A stretch of DNA of 64,000 bases from Akkermansiaceae bacterium (GCA_025457665.1 JALOTY010000011.1:1-64000), one strand, 5' to 3'; shown: positions 49,975 through 59,871, numbered from the stretch's first letter. Notes: generated from the sequence alone by a model not told the origin. A program made the numbers and translations.

Positions 49975-50027
49975 GATGCCAGACTGCCAAAAGGGAATTT
50001 TCTAACAAGTCATTTCCTCCGACTCTC

Positions 50028-50444
50028 TCACCCCGGCTTCGCGAACTCCTCCCAATCCCGCTTTATCGCCTCCACCTCTTCGGCGGGCCAGGCGGCCTTG
50101 CCATCGTAGGCCCAGACGGTGCCGGGCCAGGCGGGATCATCGGTCCGCCGCGAAATCACGTGGATGTGCATCTGCCTCACCATGTTGCCGATGCAGCCAA
50201 CGTTGAGTTTCTCGCCGCCGAATCGATCCGCCATGAACTTCGATACCTTGCGGATGAGTCCGGTGACTTCATGATAATGGTCCTCGGCCAGTTCATGCAG
50301 GTCCTCCACGCCCTCCGGCACTTCGGGCACGATGAGAATCCATGGGAAAAGCGACTGATCCTTGAGCAGGATGCGACATCCGGACTCGCGGCCGAGTTCG
50401 AAACTGCCTTGGGCCAAGCGCGGGTGAAGCACAAATCCTTCCAT
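50028..50444 (-). CDS. HIT-family nucleotide-binding protein
   Basis: 138 residues. The histidine-triad region reads Q-M-H-I-H-V-I; the first triad position is Gln, while the central His, the nucleophile in HIT hydrolases, and the third are kept. N-V-G-C-I-G-N-M-V-R-Q precedes it. Such proteins hydrolyse dinucleoside polyphosphates or nucleoside phosphoramidates; the Gln variant is common in one bacterial subgroup. Start at 50444, divergent from the CotH gene (232-bp gap), and upstream of the double-hydrolase gene. Confidence 0.9.
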   Translation of the reverse strand: MEGFVLHPRLAQGSFELGRESGCRILLKDQSLFPWILIVPEVPEGVEDLHELAEDHYHEVTGLIRKVSKFMADRFGGEKLNVGCIGNMVRQMHIHVISRRTDDPAWPGTVWAYDGKAAWPAEEVEAIKRDWEEFAKPG

Positions 50445-50676
50445 GCGACCGAACTTGAATCACCCGGCCCGTCGATCAATCCGAAACTCCCGCCCGCCCG
50501 CATTCACGGGAAACGAATCGCCTTGGCCCGCCGCCGGCCTTTGATAAGACGGCATTCGCCCTTGATTCGCTGGGAGATTGGAAGCATCCCTTTGTCGTTG
50601 GTTTCTCTCCATTCCCCTTTTGGAAACCCTCCGAACCCTCAAGGACAAAACCCATCGTCCGGCAGAAAACCCACTC

Positions 50677-53600
50677 ATGATCGGTCCCCTCCCGTTCCGA
50701 GCCGCTCTGGCGGCCTTGGTTTCGATTCTTGTTTCGTCCCTCGATGCCGAGGTCCGGATTCACGAATTTCTGGCCTCGAATCTCAGCTCGATCACCGATG
50801 AAGATGGCATGCGTGAGGATTGGATTGAACTCCATAACTCCGGCACCTCCGCCATCGACCTCGGCGGATGGGGCCTCTCCGACAATCCCCTGCTGCCCTT
50901 CCAGTGGACCTTCGCGCCGGGCACCGTCGTCCTGCCCGGGGGCTACCTGCTCGTCTTCGCCTCCGACAAAAACCGCCCCGGCCTGCAGAACCCTGCCAGC
51001 GCTCCCGACCAGATTCCCGGGCTGGTCACCTGGCTGCGGGCGGACAATGGCAATTTCACCCCGGGCCAGAGCGTGGCCACCTGGGAGGATGCCAGCGGAA
51101 ACAACAACCATGCCACCCAGCCCAGTTCCGGCCAGCGCCCGGTTTTCACCGCGAATGCCATAAACGGCCTGCCCGCCCTGAGTTTCACCCGCTCCTCGTC
51201 CCAGCAGATGTTCCTGCCCACCGCGACCTTCAGCGGCATGAGCGATCTGTCGAACTTCACATTTCTCGCCATCGCGAAATGGACCGGTGGCACCCAGTCC
51301 GGCCTCTTTGGCGGCTACCGCGGCAGCAACAATTCGAACTCCGGCAGCGCGGTCTTCGAAATCACCAACAGCACCGGCAATCTCAGACTGCGGATGCCGC
51401 CATCGCTGGAATCGAATTCGCCGGCCGGCGTCACGCTCAACCAATGGCACCTCGTCGGCTGCGCGATGGACCAGGCGGGCGGCAGGTCCTCAGTGTTCCG
51501 CGATGGATCGGTGATCAGCGAAACTCCAGGAACTACGGGGACTACCGTACTTGCCAATTACGAGCGACTGCCCGTCGGTTCCTCCTTCGACAACAGCCGC
51601 ACCTTCGGCGGCCAGATGGCCGAGGTGGTCCTCTACAACCGCCCGCTCTCCAGTTTCGAGCGGGCTTCCCTGTCCCGCCACTTCGCCGCGAAATACGGCC
51701 TGCCCACCAGCGCGCCCGCGGGGAACCTGCCACCTCACACGAATTTCCGCATCTCCGCATCGGGCGAAACGCTTGTGCTCACCCGTCCGGATGGCAGCAC
51801 GGCTGATCAGGTCGGCCCGGTTTCCCTGCCGGCCGATGTCTCCCACGGCCGTCCCGCCAATGCCCCGGAAACCTGGATCACGCTTGAAACCCCCACTCCC
51901 GGCGCGGCCAATGGCAGCCTGCCCTACATCCCGCCGCCGCCTCCCGTCGGTTTCTCCCACCCCTCCGGCATCCACCCGCAAGCCTTCACGCTTTCGCTGA
52001 GCCATCCGGATCCCACGGCCGTCATCATCTACACCCTCGATGGCTCGGAACCGGACATCGCCAAGCTCGGCGGCAGCAACTACAGATTCCGTACTTCGTA
52101 CAATACCGGGGCCCTCGTGGACATGACGACCACCTCGCTCACCTATCAGTCACCCATTCCGGTGGCCGACCGTTCCAGCCAGCCGAACCGGGTTTCCATC
52201 ATCCCCTCCACCAGCGACAGCAATCCGAGCTACCTTCCCGTGGCCCCGGTGAAAAAGGCCACCGTCGTTCGAGCCCGGGCATATGTCGATGGCCGCCCCG
52301 GCCCCGCCAGCGCCGCCACTTACTTCATTTCCCCCAGCGCCTTCAACTACCCCGTCTCGCTCGTTTCCCTCTTCGTCAATGAGGCGGACTTCTTTGATTA
52401 CGACAACGGCATCTACGTCGCCGGCGTGGATCACGTCACCTCCACCGGCGGCCGGATCTGCAACTGGGGGAATTTCAATCGCACCGGCAGCATCGCCGAA
52501 AGACCGGGGCATTTCCAGCTCTTCGATGGCGGCACGCTGGCGCTCGACCAAGCCGTGGGATTCCGCATCCATGGCAACTGTTCGCGCCGCAATGCCTTCA
52601 AGAGCCTGCGGGTCATCGCCGACCGTGACTACGAGGCCCGCGACTTCTTCGATCACCCCTTTTTCAGCGAAAGCGTGCCGGATGCCACCGTCCCCGCCAA
52701 CACCACCCACAAGGCCCTGCTGCTGCGCTCGCCGAGCATCAATGAAGTCTCTTTCTGCCGCCTCTATCAGCCGATCTATGGCGGTGTCGGCGGACGCCTC
52801 CGGCCGGTGGTGAAATTCCTCAATGGCGAATACTGGGGCATGAGCTACCTGCGCGACCGCCTCGATGAAGACTACCTCGCGCGACACTACGACCTCGACA
52901 CCGACAACCTCAGCCTCGTCAACATCAAGTATGGATACGAAGTCGGCAGCACTGCCCTGCGGGTCTTCGATCTCGACCACGGCATTCCGTCCGACATGAC
53001 CGATTTCGAGGCCATGCGCAGTTTCATTGCTTCCAACAACATGGCCGATGCCGCGAACTACGCGCAGGCGCTCACGCTTCTCGACAAGGATTCCTACATC
53101 GATCACCTCATTCTCAAGATCTTCGCCGGTGATGACCACTACGCCCCGGAGTATGTTTTCTGGCGCGCGCGTGTGGCGGAGAACGATGGCTTTGGCGACG
53201 GCCGCTGGCGGGTGTTGGTGAAGGATTTCGATTCCTCGCTTTTCACCTCGAACTTCGTCGCCGGCCTGGCGAATGGCACCCACCCGCGGCCCTTTGGATT
53301 CGAAATCTTCCGAAGCCTGCTGGCCAATCCCTCCTTCCGGAATGATTTCATCAACCGCTTCGCCGATCTCCTCAATGCCCACTTCCAGCCCTCGCGTTTC
53401 CAATCGATCATCCAGGCTGCTTACAACGAAGCCCTGCCCTTGTGGCCGGAAATGACGGCCCGCTGGAACAACATCGCCTTCAGCAACCCCAGCCGCCCCT
53501 TCACGGTCGCCGGTCGCGATGCTCTCATCAACTGGAGCAACATCCACCCTGCACGGCAGCGCGATCATATCCGCAGCCACTTCGGCATCAGCTCGAATGT

Positions 53601-54759
53601 CCCACTCACCCTTCAGGTGTCCGACCCCGCCCATGGACATATCCGGGTCAATACCATCGATGTCACCGGCACCACGCCGGGGATGGCAGCGCAGCCCTAT
53701 CCTTGGACCGGCATCTATTTCCACAACATCCCCGTGACTCTTCAGGCGCGGCCCGCAGCGGGGTTCCGATTTGTCGGTTGGCGCTTGAACAGTCAGCCCG
53801 GCCTCCATTCCACCACAGCCAGCCTGCCCCTCACCCTCACCGCGGCCACCCAGGTGGAAGCGGTCTTCGAGCCCTTGAAAGTCCTGCACCGCTGGACTTT
53901 CGAGGACCCCACCAACTTCACCTTGCCCAGCCAGAGCGCCATCGGCGGCAGCAGCCTGGAATCCACCCTCGCCCCGCTTGCCACGCTCGTCCGCAACATC
54001 CCGGCTCAGGACTTCAGCAGTGCCCACCTCCGCTTCAATCAACCCATCGGCTCCACCCTCATCTGGCGACTGCCCACCCAGGGTTACGAAAACCTCCGCC
54101 TCACCTGGCTGGCACGCCGGTCAGGCCAGGGCCCCGGCAATCAGGAAATCGAATACACCACCGATGGCTCATCCTGGTCACCCCTGGCCACACGAAGCCT
54201 GGCCGATGGCCCGCCCACGGAAAATTCCCTCGACCTCACCCATCTCACAGGTGCCCTCAACAACCCGAACTTCGCCCTGCGTTTCGCCTTCACCCAAGGT
54301 GCGGGCGGCATTGCGGGGAATGCCCGTTTCGATGACTTCACCCTCTCCGGCACGGCGATGAGCTATGAAGGCTGGCGTGCCTTCCATTTCCCCGACCCGG
54401 CGGACTTCGCCAACGATGCGATTTCCGGCCCTGCCGTCATCGATCCCGGCGACGGCATGAGCCACCTGATGCGATATGCCCACGGCGTCGGCCCGGGACA
54501 ACCCATGTCCGACCTGCTTCCTCGCGTGGCCCGGGGTGCGGACGGCCAGCCGTCTTTCCATTTCCGTCTGGATCCCGCGAAACCCGGCATCGCGTGGATC
54601 GTCCGCAGTTCCACCGATCTCGCGGCTTGGTCCACCGTGTTGTTTGACAGCCGCACGGACACCCCGACGGAGCCGGACGCCTCGGGGTGGACGAAACTCC
54701 CCCTGCCAAGCGCGGGTGACCGGGTTTTCACCCGCCTGGAAATCCTCACGGTGCCTTGA
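50677..54759 (+). CDS. Large secreted CotH-domain protein with lamin-tail and LamG domains
   Basis: 1360 residues from the ATG at 50677, which starts a signal peptide (R-A-A-L-A-A-L-V-S-I-L-V-S-S-L-D-A-E). Order: lamin-tail domain (about 25-105; I-H-E-F-L-A-S-N and W-I-E-L-H-N), LamG-like domain (about 115-345; W-L-R-A-D-N-G and N-N-H-A-T), a chitobiase-like/FN3-type segment (about 425-560; Y-T-L-D-G-S-E-P), then a CotH kinase-like domain (about 570-900; F-R-I-H-G-N, F-L-N-G-E-Y-W-G, V-K-D-F-D-S-S). Beta-rich repeats and a terminal region with I-D-P-G-D-G-M-S-H-L follow. CotH proteins can be protein kinases in spore coats; in this phylum long surface versions are common with no proven role. 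Confidence 0.88.
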   Translation: MIGPLPFRAALAALVSILVSSLDAEVRIHEFLASNLSSITDEDGMREDWIELHNSGTSAIDLGGWGLSDNPLLPFQWTFAPGTVVLPGGYLLVFASDKNRPGLQNPASAPDQIPGLVTWLRADNGNFTPGQSVATWEDASGNNNHATQPSSGQRPVFTANAINGLPALSFTRSSSQQMFLPTATFSGMSDLSNFTFLAIAKWTGGTQSGLFGGYRGSNNSNSGSAVFEITNSTGNLRLRMPPSLESNSPAGVTLNQWHLVGCAMDQAGGRSSVFRDGSVISETPGTTGTTVLANYERLPVGSSFDNSRTFGGQMAEVVLYNRPLSSFERASLSRHFAAKYGLPTSAPAGNLPPHTNFRISASGETLVLTRPDGSTADQVGPVSLPADVSHGRPANAPETWITLETPTPGAANGSLPYIPPPPPVGFSHPSGIHPQAFTLSLSHPDPTAVIIYTLDGSEPDIAKLGGSNYRFRTSYNTGALVDMTTTSLTYQSPIPVADRSSQPNRVSIIPSTSDSNPSYLPVAPVKKATVVRARAYVDGRPGPASAATYFISPSAFNYPVSLVSLFVNEADFFDYDNGIYVAGVDHVTSTGGRICNWGNFNRTGSIAERPGHFQLFDGGTLALDQAVGFRIHGNCSRRNAFKSLRVIADRDYEARDFFDHPFFSESVPDATVPANTTHKALLLRSPSINEVSFCRLYQPIYGGVGGRLRPVVKFLNGEYWGMSYLRDRLDEDYLARHYDLDTDNLSLVNIKYGYEVGSTALRVFDLDHGIPSDMTDFEAMRSFIASNNMADAANYAQALTLLDKDSYIDHLILKIFAGDDHYAPEYVFWRARVAENDGFGDGRWRVLVKDFDSSLFTSNFVAGLANGTHPRPFGFEIFRSLLANPSFRNDFINRFADLLNAHFQPSRFQSIIQAAYNEALPLWPEMTARWNNIAFSNPSRPFTVAGRDALINWSNIHPARQRDHIRSHFGISSNVPLTLQVSDPAHGHIRVNTIDVTGTTPGMAAQPYPWTGIYFHNIPVTLQARPAAGFRFVGWRLNSQPGLHSTTASLPLTLTAATQVEAVFEPLKVLHRWTFEDPTNFTLPSQSAIGGSSLESTLAPLATLVRNIPAQDFSSAHLRFNQPIGSTLIWRLPTQGYENLRLTWLARRSGQGPGNQEIEYTTDGSSWSPLATRSLADGPPTENSLDLTHLTGALNNPNFALRFAFTQGAGGIAGNARFDDFTLSGTAMSYEGWRAFHFPDPADFANDAISGPAVIDPGDGMSHLMRYAHGVGPGQPMSDLLPRVARGADGQPSFHFRLDPAKPGIAWIVRSSTDLAAWSTVLFDSRTDTPTEPDASGWTKLPLPSAGDRVFTRLEILTVP

Positions 54760-54834
54760 GTGGCGGGGCGATGACGGACGAATCCGCCGCGGCGGCGATC
54801 ATGGGCACGGGATTTGCTAGGCGCGGGCCAACCC

Positions 54835-56646
54835 ATGAAATCCCCTGTCACCCGGACTCTCGAAGCCCTTTACCGCCGATACGCCAGCCTCAAGGACGGC
54901 CAGGTGGCCGATTACATCCCGGAGCTGGCCAAAGCCGACCCGGACCTCTTCGGCATCTGCATCGCCACGCGGGACGGGCAGCTCTACGAGGTCGGTGACA
55001 CCCGCAGGAAATTCACCATCCAGTCGATTTCCAAAGCCTTTTCCTACGGTCTCGCGCTCGAAGACCGCGGCGAGGAACACATGCTGGCGAAGATCGGCGT
55101 CGAACCTTCCGGAGATGCCTTCAATGCCATCAGCCTCCGCCCGGATACCGGCGTTCCTTTCAACCCGATGATCAATGCCGGGGCCATCGCCACCTGCGCC
55201 CAGATCGTCGAGCGCGATGGCATGGACCGCATTGCCCGCATCACCGAGTATCTCTCCCGCTGCGCCGGCCAGCGCCTCACGGTGGACGCTGATGTCTATC
55301 GCTCGGAAAGCAGCACCGGTCACCGCAACCGCGCCATCGGCTGGATGCTGCGGAATTTCGATATCATCGAGGAAGACCCCAGGGAGATCGTCGAAGCCTA
55401 TTTCCAACAATGCTCGCTGCTCGTCACCTGCGCCGACCTTGCGGTGATGGGTGCGACGCTTGCGAACCAGGGAATCAATCCCCTCACCGGCGAGCGCGCC
55501 GTGGCCCATGAGTATGTCGATAACGTCCTCGGCGTGATGGCGAGTTGCGGGATGTATGATTGGTCGGGCGAATGGATCTACCGCGTGGGCCTGCCGGCAA
55601 AAAGCGGAGTCGGCGGCGGCATCCTGGCGGTGCTGCCCGGGCAACTCGGCATCGGAGTCTTTTCCCCGCCGCTCGATTCCCAGGGAAACAGCGTGCGCGG
55701 CATCCGGGTGTGCATGGATCTCGCCCGCGAACTCGCCCTGCATCTTTTCAATCCCAGCGCCGTGCCGCCGCCCGCCCTGCGCCGTTCCTACAATGCCTCG
55801 CAGGTCAATTCCCGCCGCCGCCTGCCCCAAGCCGCACTGCGCACCCTGCGCCGCTTCGGCGAGCGGATCCGCGTTCATGAACTCCAGGGACCGCTGCTCT
55901 TCTCCACGCTCGAACCGGTGATCCGCGTTCTCGTGAAACAGGCACCCTACTGCCAGCACCTCATCCTCAATCTCTCCCACGTCCCGGCCATCGATGACGT
56001 CTCCGCCCGCATGCTCGCCGAGTTCGCCGCCACCATCGGCGATTCGGACTCACGCCTCCACCTCTGCCACGTGGGCCGCTTCCACCGCTCCTTGCTCGAT
56101 GCCGGTTTCAGCGCCGACTCGATTTTCCCCAGCGAGGACGCCGCTCTCGAACATTGCGAAAACCTCCTCCTCGGTGATCTGTTAGAAGGACCGATCGAAG
56201 CACCGTCCGTTTCGCTCAATTCGTGCGGGCTTTTTCATGGCAGGTCGGAGGCGGAGCTTGAGCGGCTCGATGCCGGTCTGGAAACGATGACTTTCGCCGC
56301 CGGCCAGACCATCATTCACAGCGGTGACAGTGCGGATGCGATGTTTGTGATCCTCTCCGGTCATGCCGAAGTGCTTCTCCGCTTGGAAGGCGACCGCAGG
56401 CAGAGGCTCGATGTCTTTTCGCCCGGGATGAGCTTCGGGGAAATGGCCTTTCTCGATTCCTCGCCGCGATCGGCCGATGTGATTGCCCTGACGGATGTCG
56501 AATGCCGCGTGCTGACCCGGAAGTTCTTCGATGAACTCGGCCGCGATCATCCCGCGCTCCAGGCCGCGCTGCTTCACCGCATCGCCCTCCAGCTCAGCGA
56601 ACGCCTGCGCCATGCCAACATCGAGATTGGCGCTCTGAGGTCCTGA
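54835..56646 (+). CDS. glsA: Glutaminase A fused to STAS and cyclic-nucleotide-binding domains
   Basis: 603 residues from the ATG at 54835 (TTG 54814 upstream is unlikely). The glutaminase domain (about 1-305) has the nucleophile Ser64 and Lys67 in Q-S-I-S-K, and later S-G-V-G-G-G. It converts glutamine to glutamate and ammonia. A STAS domain (about 345-450, H-V-P-A-I-D-D-V-S-A) and a cNMP-binding domain (about 475-595, with the phosphate cassette F-G-E-M-A-F-L-D and R-S-A) follow. The cassette keeps the usual Glu and Arg, so nucleotide control of glutaminase is plausible. Single-domain glutaminases are about 310 residues. It stands alone with a 75-bp gap after the CotH gene. Confidence 0.92.
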   Translation: MKSPVTRTLEALYRRYASLKDGQVADYIPELAKADPDLFGICIATRDGQLYEVGDTRRKFTIQSISKAFSYGLALEDRGEEHMLAKIGVEPSGDAFNAISLRPDTGVPFNPMINAGAIATCAQIVERDGMDRIARITEYLSRCAGQRLTVDADVYRSESSTGHRNRAIGWMLRNFDIIEEDPREIVEAYFQQCSLLVTCADLAVMGATLANQGINPLTGERAVAHEYVDNVLGVMASCGMYDWSGEWIYRVGLPAKSGVGGGILAVLPGQLGIGVFSPPLDSQGNSVRGIRVCMDLARELALHLFNPSAVPPPALRRSYNASQVNSRRRLPQAALRTLRRFGERIRVHELQGPLLFSTLEPVIRVLVKQAPYCQHLILNLSHVPAIDDVSARMLAEFAATIGDSDSRLHLCHVGRFHRSLLDAGFSADSIFPSEDAALEHCENLLLGDLLEGPIEAPSVSLNSCGLFHGRSEAELERLDAGLETMTFAAGQTIIHSGDSADAMFVILSGHAEVLLRLEGDRRQRLDVFSPGMSFGEMAFLDSSPRSADVIALTDVECRVLTRKFFDELGRDHPALQAALLHRIALQLSERLRHANIEIGALRS

Positions 56647-56743
56647 GGAGTCGAAACTCCAGCCACGGAAAGCGGCGGCTTGCCAGCGGACGCGCTTTGG
56701 TATCCAGTGAAGATGGCGACAGGCCTGTTTCACCTCTTCTCTC

Positions 56744-57268
56744 ATGGACTACCTCACCACCGCCAATGTCCTCTTGTGGGTCTTCCTCACAGTGGCGATT
56801 TACTTTGTTTTCCTCAGCCACTGGCTTGTCGCTGTCTCCTTGTTTCCGACCTATGTCGAAAGGTGCCAGGCGCAGTACGGTCGGCCCATCGTCACCACGC
56901 TCGTCGGCCTGCTTTTCACCGTGATCCCCATCGCGCTCGGACTGGCGCTCACCCACATCGCGCCGCCTGCCTTGAAATGGATCGGCATCCTCATCACCAC
57001 CGTGCCCATCGTCGCGGGCTTGCTTGGCACCGCCGGTCTCGCCCGCCGGATCGGCTGCGGCATACCGGCACCGGTCGATGATTCCCAACCTTGGCGGCGC
57101 GTGCTGCGCGGCGGCACTGCTCTTGCCCTGACTTTCCTGCTGCCCCTGCTCGGCCAGCTCATCCTCATTCCCCTGGTGCTTGCCAGCGGTGTGGGGGCCA
57201 GTGTCCTCGTCGGGTTTTCCCGGAAACCCAAATCCGCACCGCCGCTGCAACCTCCCGCCCTGCCGTGA
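56744..57268 (+). CDS. Membrane protein of unknown function
   Basis: 174 residues with about four hydrophobic segments (roughly 8-30, 50-68, 77-98 and 125-155) and a Pro-rich tail. No domain recognised. Its stop overlaps the GTG start of the DUF1800 gene (GTGA), so it is the first of a likely three-gene transcript with the DUF1800 and DUF1501 genes. The 97-bp gap before it has no clear promoter or terminator. Confidence 0.72.
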   Translation: MDYLTTANVLLWVFLTVAIYFVFLSHWLVAVSLFPTYVERCQAQYGRPIVTTLVGLLFTVIPIALGLALTHIAPPALKWIGILITTVPIVAGLLGTAGLARRIGCGIPAPVDDSQPWRRVLRGGTALALTFLLPLLGQLILIPLVLASGVGASVLVGFSRKPKSAPPLQPPALP

Positions 57269-58737
57269 GCCCGCTTTCCCGCCGCACCTTGCTGAAAGCC
57301 GCCACCGCCGGAGGGGCGGTCGCCGGGATCGGCGGCTTCAGCGCGCTTTCCCAATGGCTCACGCCGCTGATGAATGGCGGCGACGATGGCCTCGATGCCT
57401 TTCAGCCACCCACCGCGGAGGAAATCGATGATGCCGCCCACGTCCTCAACCGCCTCACCTTCGGCCCGCGACCCGGGCAGCACGCGGAGGTCAGCGCCAT
57501 GGGCGCCCGCGCTTTCATTGCCCTGCAATTGGAGCCGGAAAAAATCGACGATCGCTGGACGGAATCCCGCACCGCCCGCTTCGAAGCCCTCCACGCCTGG
57601 CCCATGGGCGAGCTGCTCGAATACGACAGCCGCGAACTCCTCGACCAACTCACCCGCCGGAAAATCCTCCATGCCGTGCATTCGAAACGACAGCTTCACG
57701 AGGTGATGGTCGATTTCTGGTCGGACCATTTCAACATCGACCCCTCCAAGGGCGACTCAAAGTGGCTCAAGCCCGCTGACGACCGCGATGTCATCCGCGC
57801 CCATGCCCTCGGTTCCTTTCCCGAGATGCTGCGCGCCTCGCTGCTCAGCCCATCGATGCTCTGGTATCTCGACGGCCGCGTGAACCGCCGCGCTGCGGAA
57901 AACGAAAGGCCGAACGAAAACCACGCCCGCGAGTTGTTGGAACTCCACACCCTCGGCGTGCACGGCGGATACAGCCAGCAGGACGTCATGGAAGTCGCCC
58001 GCTGCCTCACCGGCTGGACCGTCCGCGAACGCGCGAAATCCCGCTACGCCGTCGGCAAGGTGGAGTTCCGCAGCCACCTTCATGACGATGGCCCGAAGTC
58101 CGTGCTCGGCACGGAAATCCCCGCCGGTCTCGGTGCCGGCGATCTCGACCGTGTGATCAACATCGTCACCCGTCATCCCGCCACCGCCCGCCATCTTGCC
58201 ACGAAACTTTGCCGACGCTTCATCGATGAATCCCCTCCGGAAGCCGCAATCAGCAAGGTGGCCGCCGCCTTCCTCTCCTCCGGCGGCGCGATCCGCCCGA
58301 CTCTAACAGCCCTGTTCGACACCTCCGCGTTCTGGGCTTCCCGCGGCGGAAAAACCAAGCGGCCTTTCCATTTCGTCGTCTCCGCCCTGCGTGCCACCGC
58401 CGCCCGCAGCAATGCCGGGCCCGCGTTGCAAGAGCACCTGCTGCGCCTCGGCCACGCGCCTTTCCAGTATCCCACGCCCGATGGCTATCCCGAGGAAGCC
58501 CAGCCGTGGATGGCCACGCTGCTCTGGCGCTGGAAGTTCGCCCTGGATTTCGCCCGTCAGGCGATCGATGGCACCTCTTTCCCCGCCGGCAAGCTGGTGC
58601 GCGCCGCTGGGGGTGAAGACGCGCTCGCCGCCCATCTGTTAGGCCGACGCGCCAGCGCTGCGGAAATGCAGGCCGCGGCCTCCTCCGGCGCGCCGCTCGC
58701 CCTGCTCCTCGCCAGCCCGGCCTTCCAACGATTCTAA
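57265..58737 (+). CDS. Tat-exported DUF1800 protein
   Basis: 490 residues starting at GTG 57265, within the previous stop codon. The N-terminus S-R-R-T-L-L-K-A-A is a twin-arginine signal. Family marks are H-V-L-N-R-L-T-F-G-P-R-P-G, W-S-D-H-F-N-I near 150, N-E-N-H-A-R-E-L-L-E-L-H-T-L-G-V-H-G-G-Y and a late A-P-F-Q-Y-P-T-P-D-G-Y. DUF1800 genes nearly always sit before a DUF1501 gene, as here (6 bp apart). The biochemical role is unproved. Two YCTAACAR motifs lie inside and one at its stop. Confidence 0.92.
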   Translation: MSPLSRRTLLKAATAGGAVAGIGGFSALSQWLTPLMNGGDDGLDAFQPPTAEEIDDAAHVLNRLTFGPRPGQHAEVSAMGARAFIALQLEPEKIDDRWTESRTARFEALHAWPMGELLEYDSRELLDQLTRRKILHAVHSKRQLHEVMVDFWSDHFNIDPSKGDSKWLKPADDRDVIRAHALGSFPEMLRASLLSPSMLWYLDGRVNRRAAENERPNENHARELLELHTLGVHGGYSQQDVMEVARCLTGWTVRERAKSRYAVGKVEFRSHLHDDGPKSVLGTEIPAGLGAGDLDRVINIVTRHPATARHLATKLCRRFIDESPPEAAISKVAAAFLSSGGAIRPTLTALFDTSAFWASRGGKTKRPFHFVVSALRATAARSNAGPALQEHLLRLGHAPFQYPTPDGYPEEAQPWMATLLWRWKFALDFARQAIDGTSFPAGKLVRAAGGEDALAAHLLGRRASAAEMQAAASSGAPLALLLASPAFQRF

Positions 58738-59677
58738 CAAACCGTGAACGACCGCCTCACCACCTTCATCAGCGGACAGCGGGATCCGGGCGGCACACTC
58801 GTCGTCGTCTTCCTGCGCGGCGGGGCGGACGGACTGAACATGGTCATCCCGCACGGCGACGACCTCTATCACAAGGCCCGCCCCGGCATCGGCATCCGCC
58901 GGGAGAACCTGTTAGATCTCGATGGCTTTTTCGGCCTCAACTCACACCTCCAGCCGCTGCACCGCTGGTGGGAGTCGGGCGACCTCGCCCTGGTCCACTG
59001 CGCCGGCTCGGAAGACGAGTCGCGCTCGCACTTCGAGGCGCAGGATTTCATGGAACACGGCGGTCTCGCCGCCGGCGGATGGCTCGGCCGTTTCCTCCGC
59101 ACCCGGCCGGATGCCGGCTCCTCGCCCCTCACCGCCGTGGCCATCGGCCCCACGCTGCCGGAATGCCTGCGCGGCGCGCCGTCCTGCGCTGCCATCCAGT
59201 CGCTCGATGACTTCGGCCTCGGCCCCCACGTGCCTGCCGGTTTCCTGCACAGCCTCGCCACCCTCTACCGCAGCGCCCCGCGCGAACTCGGCCCCGCCGG
59301 TCGCAATGCCCTCGCCGCGCTCGAACGCATTCAATCGCTCGACACCCGCGACGATCCCCCCGCCCACGGTGCCGCCTATGCGGCCGATCCCTTTTCCGCC
59401 GGACTCCGCCAGATCTCTCGTCTCATCAAGGGCCGCGTGGGCTTGCAGGCCGCCACCATCGATCTCGGCGGCTGGGATTCCCACCTCACCCAATCGGTCA
59501 TCATGGATCCGCCCATGCAGCGCCTCGCCGCCGGCCTGCATGCCTTCGCCACCGACCTCGGCGCGGAGGAAATGGCCCGCACCCACATCGTCGTCCTCAC
59601 CGAGTTCGGCCGCCGTGTAGCGGAAAACAGCGCCGCCGGCACGGACCACGGCCGCGGCGGCGTGATGTTCCTGTTAG
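58303..59677. repeat. Five YCTAACAR octamers in the DUF1800/DUF1501 genes
   Basis: CTAACA/TGTTAG at 58303-58308, 58637-58642, 58734-58739 (over the DUF1800 stop), 58910-58915 and 59672-59677. Both orientations and different reading frames are used. Densest cluster in the window. Confidence 0.4.
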
Positions 59678-59871
59678 GCGGCGGGATCCAGGGCGGAAAA
59701 ATCCACGTCGACTGGCCCGACCTCGCCACCCAACTCGCCGGCCCGGGTGATCTGCCGGTGCTCAACAACTACCGCGATTTCCTCGCCCCCATCCTCACGA
59801 AACAAGCCCCGGGCAGCGACCTCACGAAAGTTTTCCCCGGCCATGCGCTGCGGGACGTCGGGCTGTATTGA
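58744..59871 (+). CDS. DUF1501 protein (alkaline phosphatase/sulfatase-like fold)
   Basis: 375 residues starting with GTG at 58744. Family features: V-V-F-L-R-G-G-A-D-G-L-N near the start, S-R-S-H-F-E-A-Q-D, D-L-G-G-W-D-S-H in the centre and T-E-F-G-R-R-V then D-H-G-R-G near the C-terminus, holding the expected metal ligands. No own signal peptide is seen, so it may be carried out with the Tat-exported DUF1800 partner. Function unproved. Followed by an 84-bp gap and cstA. Confidence 0.92.
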   Translation: MNDRLTTFISGQRDPGGTLVVVFLRGGADGLNMVIPHGDDLYHKARPGIGIRRENLLDLDGFFGLNSHLQPLHRWWESGDLALVHCAGSEDESRSHFEAQDFMEHGGLAAGGWLGRFLRTRPDAGSSPLTAVAIGPTLPECLRGAPSCAAIQSLDDFGLGPHVPAGFLHSLATLYRSAPRELGPAGRNALAALERIQSLDTRDDPPAHGAAYAADPFSAGLRQISRLIKGRVGLQAATIDLGGWDSHLTQSVIMDPPMQRLAAGLHAFATDLGAEEMARTHIVVLTEFGRRVAENSAAGTDHGRGGVMFLLGGGIQGGKIHVDWPDLATQLAGPGDLPVLNNYRDFLAPILTKQAPGSDLTKVFPGHALRDVGLY

